DNA of 64,000 nucleotides from Candidatus Moranbacteria bacterium GW2011_GWC2_40_12 (GTDB lineage Bacteria; Patescibacteria; Paceibacteria; Moranbacterales; UBA11712), in the NCBI GenBank assembly GCA_000995965.1, contig LBYD01000003.1, positions 1 to 64,000 of the forward strand, read 5' to 3'. Below the pieces are notes generated by a model. The model worked only from the letters and a program-made list of their open reading frames with translations, did not search any database and was not told the DNA's origin. The number at the start of each line of letters is the position of its first letter. Positions within the stretch are counted from its first letter, which is position 1. A program made the position numbers and the translations under genes. Positions 32,358 to 39,199 of this stretch are shown one piece after another.

Positions 32358-34236
32358 TATTTTTTTTCTTCTTCTCCTTCTTTTCTTCCACCGTCGATGT
32401 TGGCTGCGCCGGAGCCGTTTCTTCCGGTTTTGGCGCCTGATATATCGAAATGTCGTGCGTGGCGTTGAAAAGGTCTATGTCTTTTTCAGTATATTCTTCG
32501 GTTGGTTCGACACCAAAATAATCTAGCATGAATTTCGCCATTTCACCAAACGTCGGTGCGGCGCTTGATTCGGCCCACTCGACATTCTTGGGATTATCGA
32601 GCTTCACAAGCATCACGAACTTCGGGTCATATGCTGGCGCGAACCCGGCGAACGATCCGACATGCGCATTTTCATCGTATCCACCGCCTTCTTTCTTGGG
32701 AATTTGGGCTGTTCCGGTTTTTCCGGCCACGAGATAGCCGGGAACTCCCGCCCTTTTTCCGTGACCGTTTTGGACAACGCTAACCAGCATTCGAGCCAAA
32801 TCCAGACTGGCTTCCCTTGACATAACTCGCCGTTCTTCCCGGGGCTGGGTTTTGATCTCTTCCTCATTGCCTTTCACGATTTTTTCCACCAAGTATGGCT
32901 TCAAGAGTTCGCCTCCGTTGGCAATCACAGTAAAAGCATTCACGAGTTGAAGCGGCGTCATCGAAATCCCCTGTCCGAATGATGCCGTAAAAGAATTTAT
33001 GCTTCGAAGTTCCGCCACACCCGAAATATTGCCCGGAACTTCCCCTATTGTTTCAATTCCAGTTTTTTCTCCGAATCCGAAATTTTTGACATATTCATAA
33101 AAGCGCAGGTTTCCGAGAAGTTTTTCAACAAAAATGACTCCGGTATTCAAAGATTTTTCAAGAACCTGAGTCATGGTTTGGACGCCATTAGCTTTTCCGT
33201 CAGAATTTTTGATGGTGTAGCCGGCTTCGCTGACCGCGCCTGTGTCCGTATAGGTCGTGTCCGGCATCACTACTTTCGCGTCAATCCCGGCAGCCATCGT
33301 GATTGGCTTGAAAACGGACCCGCATTCGTACGTTCCGCTCACTGCCGGATTGGAAAAAACTGACATATCTTCCACTTTGGAAAAATCATTGGCGTTGAAA
33401 GTCGGCCAGGACGCCATGGCTAAAACCGCTCCCGTGCGTGGTTCCTGCACAACTATTGTCCCGCCGTCCGCGCTGAATTTTTCAACCGATTTTTTGATCG
33501 CCATTTCGGCGCGGTATTGAATCGTATGATCAATGGTCAGATAGATATCAGCGCCATTTTCGGCCGGCACAACGGTTCTGTCGCCAATCGAAATCCAGCG
33601 CCCTCCCGTATCCCGTTCCTGCTCAAGGCTCCCCTCACGTCCAGTCAGTTCTTTTTCCCAATAGGCTTCAAGACCATAGCGTCCTTTTGTTTGGTTGCCG
33701 TCAGACCCGACAAAACCCACGATCTGGGAGGCAAAAGTTCCGCCGGGATAAAATCGCTCGTTTTCAGGGGAAAAATATATACCCTTGAGTCCCTTTTCCC
33801 TAATTTCTTCGGCTTTTCGTTCGTCCACTTTATGCTTGAGAACCGCATACCAGACACCGGGCTGATCCAGCTTGTCCTCTATTTCCCACTCATCAAGTTC
33901 CAGAATCGGCGCTATTTGCCGAGCGGTCTCTTCCGGATTTTCCACTTCCCGCGGCACGGCAAAGACGAGATTTAGTTCCTTGTTCACCGCCACGGGATAG
34001 TATCCGTCAGTATCTTTCACTAATATCTCCCCTCTCCTGGGGACAAGATCGTCAAAAACTTTGTGCTGGTCGGAAGCCAGCTCTTGATAATAACTATGGG
34101 CGAGAACCTGAAGAGTATATAGGCGGAACACAACTATGCCGGCGGTCGCAAAAATAAAAACAACCAGAACATATATCCGGAAGTTTGTTTTTAGAGAACC
34201 GGTTTTTTGTGCGGCAAAATTTTTTTTGGTCATCAA
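32350..34236 (-). CDS. ftsI: FtsI-type penicillin-binding protein (transpeptidase)
   Basis: A class B PBP that cross-links septal murein. The 628-aa protein has a short cytoplasmic tail, one N-terminal membrane helix (IYVLVVFIFATAGIVVF), a PBP dimer domain (about 60-220) and the transpeptidase domain with all three motifs: SVFK in ECGSVFKPITMAAG, SLN in EKSLNTGVIF and KTG in VAGKTGTAQIPKK. The C-terminus is a Pro/Glu tail ending in a Lys-rich run. It lies directly after ftsL in the division cluster. Confidence 0.93.
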   Translation of the reverse strand: MMTKKNFAAQKTGSLKTNFRIYVLVVFIFATAGIVVFRLYTLQVLAHSYYQELASDQHKVFDDLVPRRGEILVKDTDGYYPVAVNKELNLVFAVPREVENPEETARQIAPILELDEWEIEDKLDQPGVWYAVLKHKVDERKAEEIREKGLKGIYFSPENERFYPGGTFASQIVGFVGSDGNQTKGRYGLEAYWEKELTGREGSLEQERDTGGRWISIGDRTVVPAENGADIYLTIDHTIQYRAEMAIKKSVEKFSADGGTIVVQEPRTGAVLAMASWPTFNANDFSKVEDMSVFSNPAVSGTYECGSVFKPITMAAGIDAKVVMPDTTYTDTGAVSEAGYTIKNSDGKANGVQTMTQVLEKSLNTGVIFVEKLLGNLRFYEYVKNFGFGEKTGIETIGEVPGNISGVAELRSINSFTASFGQGISMTPLQLVNAFTVIANGGELLKPYLVEKIVKGNEEEIKTQPREERRVMSREASLDLARMLVSVVQNGHGKRAGVPGYLVAGKTGTAQIPKKEGGGYDENAHVGSFAGFAPAYDPKFVMLVKLDNPKNVEWAESSAAPTFGEMAKFMLDYFGVEPTEEYTEKDIDLFNATHDISIYQAPKPEETAPAQPTSTVEEKKEKKKKNKN

Positions 34237-34245
34237 TTTTTGTAT

Positions 34246-34605
34246 CTATTTCATCGCCACGTCGCCCGGCAAATTGAGATAACTCACGTCCTTCGGCGCG
34301 ACCATATTGAGATCTTTGGTCTTTTCTTCAATTTTATACATCGATTTGAGTTCCGCTTCCTGAATGCGAAGCGCCTCATTTTCTTTCCGCGATTTATTGA
34401 GCTGATTCTCTAAATTTCTTATTTCATAGCCCTTTGTCGCCAAATTATTCACTTCGAAAATATAAAAGACTCCCGCCGCGCAAACAAGCGCGACTAAAAT
34501 AAAACTCAAGGTCACCCGGCCCATTTGAGGCCCGGCATTCAGTGATTTTTTCCTTTCACCGAACCGGACGGAACTGGAATTGGTGATGGTAAGATAACGG
34601 CTCAT
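34246..34605 (-). CDS. ftsL: FtsL-like cell division protein
   Basis: A 119-aa bitopic protein: cytoplasmic N-terminus of about 28 residues, one membrane helix (VTLSFILVALVCAAGVFYIF), then a coiled coil (EIRNLENQLNKSRKENEALRIQEAEL), followed by MYKIEEKTKDLNMVAPKDVSYL, which matches the end of FtsL/DivIC proteins. Sequence is weakly conserved in this family, and position between rsmH and ftsI supports the call. It would form the FtsQLB scaffold that activates FtsWI. Confidence 0.82.
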   Translation of the reverse strand: MSRYLTITNSSSVRFGERKKSLNAGPQMGRVTLSFILVALVCAAGVFYIFEVNNLATKGYEIRNLENQLNKSRKENEALRIQEAELKSMYKIEEKTKDLNMVAPKDVSYLNLPGDVAMK

Positions 34606-34639
34606 TGGACTTTCGTCCCCCTGATTTTCTTTTTTATTT

Positions 34640-34750
34640 TTGAATTATGAATTGTGAATTGCGAATTAGAATGGGAATGCGGAATCCCGAACTCTGAATT
34701 CTTTGTTCTAAATTCCCATTCGCAATTCTTAATTCCAAATTCTCAATTCT
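34640..34750. repeat. period-7 AATT repeat array
   Basis: Inverted halves of GAATTNN and NNAATTC units between rsmH and ftsL; same family as at 26205-26330. Confidence 0.55.
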
Positions 34751-34751
34751 T

Positions 34752-35804
34752 TCACATCTTCTCCACTACTCTCATTTTCGCGCTCCTGGCTCTCGAATTT
34801 TCACGGATTTCTTTCTCGCTTGGCTGAATCGGTTTTTTGGTAATAATTTTCAGGATTCTTCTGTGGTTGCAAACGCATTTGGGAAATTTCGGCGGACAAA
34901 CGCAGTCTCGCGCTTCTTTTCGGAAAAAATTTTTAACAATACGGTCCTCTAGTGAATGGAAACTGATGACTGCCAGCCTCCCTCCATTAGCCAATCCATT
35001 CACCGCCTTTTCCAGAAATATCTTCAAATTTTCGAGTTCCTGGTTAACTTCAATCCGTAAGGCCTGAAACACCCTCGTTGCTGGATGAATTTTCCCCATT
35101 TTATAATTTTTTGGAACTGATCTGAAAATAATTTCAACTAATTTTCCAACTTCGCCTATTTTTTCCCGCCGGCCGGCGGATATTCTCACCCTTGCTATTT
35201 CTCTGGCAATTCTTCGAGCGTATTTCTCTTCTCCGTATTTCCAAAAAATATCAGCCAGATCTTTTTCCGAATATTTGTTGACAACATCCGCCGCCGTTAC
35301 TTTCTGAGTTTCAGGAGAATATCTCATGTCGAGGGGACCGTCGAGGAGAAAACTAAACCCTCTCCTTTTATCTTCAATCTGGTCAGAGCTGAATCCAAGG
35401 TCAATCAAAATTGCATCTGCCGCGTTCAGATCCAACTCTTCAAAGATTTTATCCAAATTCGCGTAATTTTCACTTACCCCGCACCAATACCCGACGATTT
35501 TATCCCCTGAAAATAGAGGCATGAATGCCAGAGGAGAAGCATTCTCGTCATTAGCATTACTCGCTACTGGTGCGGGGAAGGCCCTATTCCGAATATCGTA
35601 ACCTTCCTTTTTTAATCTTTGTTGAAAATTTTGAATCGCCCCTTCGTCCCAGTCAATTGAAATGAGCTTTCCGCCCGGCAATATTTTTTTGAGCATTTCG
35701 ATTGAATGACCGCCGGCTCCAAGAGTTCCATCAACGACCGTCATTCCTGGTTTCAAATTCAGATTTTCAATTAACTCTTTTGCTAAAACCGCTTTGTGAA
35801 CCAT
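34752..35804 (-). CDS. rsmH: 16S rRNA (cytosine1402-N4)-methyltransferase
   Basis: RsmH (MraW) methylates C1402 of 16S rRNA with SAM. The start MVHKAVLAKELIENL (35804) matches the family better than the frame start at 35822. Motifs: VDGTLGAGGHS, ISIDWDEGAIQNF, DAILIDLGFSSDQI, RGFSFLLDGPLDMRY, ATRVFQALRIEVNQEL and ISFHSLEDRIVKNFF, with the C-terminal PSEKEIRENSRARSAKMRV. Residues about 76-110, between DIRN and NYANLDKI, are extra compared with usual RsmH and are bounded by CCCCGCACCA/TGGTGCGGGG inverted repeats, an in-frame insertion. Confidence 0.95.
   Translation of the reverse strand: MVHKAVLAKELIENLNLKPGMTVVDGTLGAGGHSIEMLKKILPGGKLISIDWDEGAIQNFQQRLKKEGYDIRNRAFPAPVASNANDENASPLAFMPLFSGDKIVGYWCGVSENYANLDKIFEELDLNAADAILIDLGFSSDQIEDKRRGFSFLLDGPLDMRYSPETQKVTAADVVNKYSEKDLADIFWKYGEEKYARRIAREIARVRISAGRREKIGEVGKLVEIIFRSVPKNYKMGKIHPATRVFQALRIEVNQELENLKIFLEKAVNGLANGGRLAVISFHSLEDRIVKNFFRKEARDCVCPPKFPKCVCNHRRILKIITKKPIQPSEKEIRENSRARSAKMRVVEKM
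35477..35577 (-). repeat. in-frame palindromic insertion in rsmH
   Basis: 10-bp inverted arms CCCCGCACCA (35477-35486) and TGGTGCGGGG (35568-35577) bound 101 bp containing an inner hairpin GAATGC/GCATTC (35523-35544). It adds about 35 residues to RsmH without breaking the frame. Confidence 0.7.
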
Positions 35805-35897
35805 ATCTAATGCAAAATGCAAAAATCAAAATGAAAAATGACAGTGTAAAATTCAAAATATTTTTTCATTTTGAATTGTCATTTTGACTTTTGATTT

Positions 35898-36332
35898 TTA
35901 ATATATTCCGAGTTTACCAAGCTGTTCCGCAATTTCATCTGTGTTTTTTTCAGCTTCCTTCTTATACTTGCCCCATTTTTCTCCATCCCAGATTTCAAGG
36001 CGGTTATAGAGCCCCGCAATCACCACTTCTTTTTTGAGTCCGGCATACTCCTTGAGATAGTCGGGGATAAGAACCCGGCCAAGCTTGTCGATGTCGACAT
36101 CCACCGCGCCCGCCAGCATGAGCCTCACGAAACTTCGCGTTCCCGACTCCCCCATCGGTAGACTTCCAAGTTTCGAAGACAGATCCTCCCAAGTTTTCAT
36201 TGGATATACGAAAAGGCATTTATCAAGTCCGCGCGTGACAACTGCCCGTCCGGAAAAAACCTCCCTGAATTTTGACGGAATAGCTACGCGCTTTTTCGGA
36301 TCTATGTTGTGAGAATATTCACCAATAAACAT
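35898..36332 (-). CDS. mraZ: transcriptional regulator MraZ
   Basis: MraZ is the DNA-binding AbrB-like regulator at the head of division clusters. The start at 36332 gives MFIGEYSHNIDPKKRVAIPSK, the standard N-terminus; the longer frame to 36389 is not needed. The two repeats of the fold are visible: KKRVAIPSKFRE with VVTRGLDKCLFVYP, and DIDKLGRVLIPDYLKEYAGL with VVIAGLYNRLEIW. Length is 144 aa, as expected. Direct repeats resembling MraZ boxes lie upstream, suggesting autoregulation. Confidence 0.96.
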   Translation of the reverse strand: MFIGEYSHNIDPKKRVAIPSKFREVFSGRAVVTRGLDKCLFVYPMKTWEDLSSKLGSLPMGESGTRSFVRLMLAGAVDVDIDKLGRVLIPDYLKEYAGLKKEVVIAGLYNRLEIWDGEKWGKYKKEAEKNTDEIAEQLGKLGIY

Positions 36333-36380
36333 TTTTTCAAGACGACAAAGAAAAATACAAACCGTGTTCCCCCGTTTGTT

Positions 36381-36423
36381 TATCCACAAAGTGGCCTAGT
36401 TATCCCCACTTCTATCCACTTTG
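36381..36423 (-). promoter_or_regulatory. candidate MraZ-box repeats upstream of mraZ
   Basis: On the minus strand AAAGTGGATAG is followed 10 nt later by AAGTGGGGATA and, after a gap, TTTGTGGATAA. MraZ binds 10-bp-spaced direct repeats (AAAGTGG-type or TGGGN-type), so this is the likely operator. The same sequences look like DnaA boxes when read on the other strand. Confidence 0.6.
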
Positions 36424-36660
36424 CAACACTATGAATACATTTTAATCCACTACTAAACATCAGTCAACACTTCATTCCAAAATAATAAATCGCTTATATA
36501 AGCAACGAGGAAGAGAATCTACGCACAAGTTATCCCCATTTCGCACAAAGAATGAACCAAAATAGAAAAACGATAGGAAGTTTATTATTATCTTTTATTT
36601 TCTGATGATAAAAAATCTTGGAGAATTTTTCTATTCATGATTCGCGCCTTTTGATCCGCC
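36424..36660. other. intergenic region between mraZ and the 36773 gene
   Basis: AT-rich, no gene seen. One further TTATCCCCA at about 36530-36538 resembles the repeats at 36381-36423. Confidence 0.4.
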
Positions 36661-36661
36661 C

Positions 36662-36690
36662 TTGCGCAGTTTTGAAAGCGATTGTATAAT
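36662..36690 (+). promoter_or_regulatory. promoter of the 36773 gene
   Basis: TTGCGC (36662-36667), 17-nt spacer, TATAAT (36685-36690). Confidence 0.7.
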
Positions 36691-36772
36691 TCAAGTGTAA
36701 TATAAAAACAGAAACAAAATGCGAGCGGCTGATGGGGGTTTTTTCTTTGCCAGCTCTTCGCAAAATTTTAGA

Positions 36773-37510
36773 ATGCCAAAAAAGAAAAAAAGTGAAAAAG
36801 ACAACGGTCAGGAACTCCAAAAAATCGCCGCTATTCGCGAAATGATTGCGAATGCCGAGCGCACAATCGTGTCCGCGCGGGCGATGCTTTCCCAGCTTGA
36901 AGGAAAGCCTATGAAAAGATCCGCACCGATAATTTCCTCCGACGAAGAGGGAGAAATTGTGGAAGGAGTTTTTGACGGCCAAGTAATGATGGGAACCGAC
37001 GGAAAGCAATATCCCGTCCCGGCTAATTACGCTTCGAAATCGAAATTAGTCGAGGGAGATATGCTGAAACTAACAATCACTCCGGACGGTTCTTTTGTTT
37101 ATAAACAAATCGGCCCGGTGGAGCGCAAGCGCCTTATCGGAATCGTGAGTCAGGATGACTTGGGAAATTATGTCGTCCTCGCCGAAGGGAAGGCGTATCG
37201 CGTGCTTCTCGCTTCCGTCACCTACTTCAAGGCCGAGCCGGCCGATGAAGTCACCGTGGTCGTCCCAAGGGACAGCGATTCTGTTTGGGGAGCGATTGAA
37301 AATTTGGTGAGAAAAGGAGTTGGCGGGACGGATTTCTCAGCGGAAGATTTTGGGAAAGAAGAAAATCCAGAAGAGGAAAAGGAGGATAAAATCATCAAAA
37401 GCACCAAAGACAAGCTCGGCCAGGATGGCAAATTGGAAGGTGATTTCATAGATGAGTGGACGCCGGAACTGGAAAAATTGAGAGAAGAAGCCAGTAGGCC
37501 TGTGGTTTAA
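36773..37510 (+). CDS. conserved-looking hypothetical protein, acidic tail
   Basis: Not assigned to a named family. The start at 36773 (MPKKKKSEKDNGQELQKI) is preferred; a frame start at 36719 is possible since the promoter lies at 36662. Order: a Lys-rich N-terminus, a short coiled coil (AAIREMIANAERTIVSARAMLSQLEG), a beta-rich domain (residues about 55-170: GEIVEGVFDGQVMMGTDGKQYPVP, LIGIVSQDDLGNYVVL, AYRVLLASVTYFKAEPADEVTVVVP) and an acidic tail. Proteins of this shape are common in CPR genomes as hypothetical proteins (my recollection). No enzyme motif is visible. Confidence 0.7.
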   Translation: MPKKKKSEKDNGQELQKIAAIREMIANAERTIVSARAMLSQLEGKPMKRSAPIISSDEEGEIVEGVFDGQVMMGTDGKQYPVPANYASKSKLVEGDMLKLTITPDGSFVYKQIGPVERKRLIGIVSQDDLGNYVVLAEGKAYRVLLASVTYFKAEPADEVTVVVPRDSDSVWGAIENLVRKGVGGTDFSAEDFGKEENPEEEKEDKIIKSTKDKLGQDGKLEGDFIDEWTPELEKLREEASRPVV

Positions 37511-37520
37511 TTATAAGCTC

Positions 37521-37961
37521 ATGGAAGCGAAGAATAAAAAAGGTTTCACCCTCATTGAGCTGTTGGTGGCTATTGGTATTGTGTCAGTCTTGACCGCTGT
37601 TGTTTTTGTTTCGATTAATGGTTATCGAAGAGATGCTCGACAAGCAAAGATATTCGGATCGCTTAATTCAATAGTCACTAGTATATATAGCTGCTTTGGA
37701 TTTAATGGTAAGGTTAACGCACCTTCTTCAAATGTTGACATTTGCTCTCTGTCTCCAACATATGGAAAATGGCTGGACTTGTCGATTGAACCAGGCAATT
37801 TTGAGTATCTATTCGACCCTGCTGTTCTTGTTGAGAATCAATATCTGCCAAAGAAAGATTGGTCTTTTTTGGTCCAAAGCACAAAAGACCAAATAAAGAT
37901 TTGCTGTAATGACCGAATGAAAGGATGTGAAGCAATCGAATACGGCGGCATTTGTGATTAA
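37521..37961 (+). CDS. type IV pilin-like protein
   Basis: A 146-aa prepilin. The N-terminus KKGFTLIELLVAIGIVSVL is the class III signal: cleavage after Gly by prepilin peptidase, then Phe-Thr-Leu-Ile-Glu with the conserved Glu5 and a hydrophobic helix. The globular part has five cysteines (SCFG, ICSL, ICCNDRMKGC, ICD), which may form disulfides. No other pilus genes are in the window, so assembly proteins must lie elsewhere. It begins 10 nt after the previous stop and is probably co-transcribed. Confidence 0.88.
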   Translation: MEAKNKKGFTLIELLVAIGIVSVLTAVVFVSINGYRRDARQAKIFGSLNSIVTSIYSCFGFNGKVNAPSSNVDICSLSPTYGKWLDLSIEPGNFEYLFDPAVLVENQYLPKKDWSFLVQSTKDQIKICCNDRMKGCEAIEYGGICD

Positions 37962-37984
37962 TAATTTAAACAAAAACAAAAATT

Positions 37985-38440
37985 ATGTGCCAAAAAATTT
38001 TTTGGAACCTATGCAAGAAGTATCCTGTTATTCAGCAATTTTCTAAATTTGTCGTGATCGGAGTAGTTAATACCGGCGTTGATTTTCTCATTCTGAACTT
38101 GGAAATGTTTTTGACCGGCATATCAAAAGGCCCGTATATGCTGGTGCAAAATGCTGTTTCTTTTTCCATAGCGACAGTAAACAGTTATTTTTTCAACAAA
38201 TATTGGACCTTTCAGGACAAATCAAATAAAGACAAGGGGAAAAAATTCTCGCAATTTATCGGCGTCAGTATTGTCGGCGTAGCCATCAACAGCTTGATTG
38301 TTTTCTCGATAACGACATATGTTCCGCCAATGTTTGGCATCAGCAGCGTTCTTTGGGCCAATCTCGCCAAAGTCGCCGCTACCGGAATTTCCCTTATCTG
38401 GAATTTTGTCGGCTACAAATTTTGGGTGTTCAAGAAATAG
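37985..38440 (+). CDS. GtrA family membrane protein
   Basis: A 151-aa protein with four membrane segments and the GtrA family signatures: FSKFVVIGVVNTGVDFLILN, VQNAVSFSIATVNSYFFNKYWTF and the C-terminal LIWNFVGYKFWVF. GtrA proteins are thought to move lipid-linked sugars or aid glycosylation of surface polymers; the partner glycosyltransferase is not nearby. It starts 23 nt after the pilin gene, likely the same transcript. A repeat-rich intergenic region follows. Confidence 0.9.
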   Translation: MCQKIFWNLCKKYPVIQQFSKFVVIGVVNTGVDFLILNLEMFLTGISKGPYMLVQNAVSFSIATVNSYFFNKYWTFQDKSNKDKGKKFSQFIGVSIVGVAINSLIVFSITTYVPPMFGISSVLWANLAKVAATGISLIWNFVGYKFWVFKK

Positions 38441-38442
38441 CT

Positions 38443-38540
38443 AAAAGTTCGACTTTAAAGCTTGGCTTTGAGAAATTCCAAAAGGTTCGACCTTGAGGAA
38501 TTTAAAGCGACAGCGAAAAAGGGAAAGGTCGAACCTTGAA
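38443..38540 (+). repeat. intergenic palindromic element related to the insert in uvrA
   Basis: AAGGTTCGACCTTGAGGAATT (38482 on, shown in part) pairs with AAGGTCGAACCTT (38525-38537). The same arms with the same internal GAGGAATT and AAAG-GCGA spacing occur in frame in uvrA (53896-53964). A degenerate half copy lies at 38443-38479. Confidence 0.7.
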
Positions 38541-38618
38541 AGATAATTGGAATTTGTAAAAAAATTGATTTAACAAGAATCAAGCGCCAAACGCTTTTTT
38601 TGTTGTGCAAAGCAGAAT

Positions 38619-38644
38619 ACACCAGTAATCTAGTTTACTGGTGT
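38619..38644. repeat. CTAG-centred imperfect palindrome
   Basis: ACACCAGTAA-T-CTAG-T-TTACTGGTGT: same core as the palindrome at 112-141 with different outer arms that remain complementary. It lies between converging genes. Confidence 0.65.
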
Positions 38645-38665
38645 GAAATATTCTTGCAAGTATAG

Positions 38666-38693
38666 AAAAAGGGGCAATTCGCGAATCGCCCCT
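38666..38693 (-). terminator. terminator of the 38729 gene
   Basis: On the minus strand GGGGCGATTCGCGAATTGCCCC followed by TTTTTC, about 36 nt after the stop codon. Confidence 0.85.
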
Positions 38694-38728
38694 GGTTAAA
38701 ATTAAGTTCTAATTGTAGCCGACTAACA

Positions 38729-39067
38729 CTATTGGTGTAAGTCTTTGACATACAGCCGGAATCCGCCTCCCCATGCCGACCATTGCTCGAGGCTGATAGT
38801 ATTCTTGGGATTTATGACCTCCTTGAGTTCCTCGAGTTCTTGGGGATCAAGCTCAAAGCTAGCTTCGCCAAGAAAACCACATTTGGGGTGCTTGAACACG
38901 ATTTTGCCGTTTTCAAACACGATATCAGCCGTTCCGTCCGTAAACAGCGCCTTGGGAAAAGTCGCACAAAATTCTATCGATTCTGTGTGCGGCTTGGCGC
39001 TTAACTTCACGCCGTCAATCCTGCCGTCGCCATTCTTTGTCACTTCAAAGACAATTTCGTAGTTCAC
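38729..39067 (-). CDS. orphan protein (112 aa)
   Basis: Unrecognised. The start at 39067 follows GAGGAAGGCTGTGA. The protein is beta-rich and acidic: alternating strands such as MNYEIVFEVTKNGDGRIDGVKLSA, GTADIVFENGKIVFKH and GFLGEASFELDPQEL, then a helix and a basic end. It has no signal peptide or cofactor motif. A consensus promoter precedes it and a hairpin terminator follows, so it is another one-gene transcription unit. Confidence 0.62.
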   Translation of the reverse strand: MNYEIVFEVTKNGDGRIDGVKLSAKPHTESIEFCATFPKALFTDGTADIVFENGKIVFKHPKCGFLGEASFELDPQELEELKEVINPKNTISLEQWSAWGGGFRLYVKDLHQ

Positions 39068-39102
39068 AGCCTTCCTCCTTCCTCGATTTTTGCTTCAAAA
39101 CA

Positions 39103-39131
39103 AATTATCATCTAATAGAGATTGTGTCAAT
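39103..39131 (-). promoter_or_regulatory. promoter of the 38729 gene
   Basis: Minus strand TTGACA (complement of 39126-39131), 17-nt spacer, TAATTT as -10 (complement of 39103-39108). Confidence 0.7.
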
Positions 39132-39199
39132 ATTTTTGAATTTTGAATTGTGATTTTGATTTTTGACTTTTGAGTTTTGAATTCATATAATGAATCAGT

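Noticed and set aside
36370..36545. Cluster of TTATCCAC/TTATCCCCA sequences as a replication origin
   Set aside because: They lie directly upstream of mraZ with the 10-bp spacing of MraZ boxes, no dnaA/dnaN gene is near, and no AT-rich unwinding region with ordered boxes is evident.
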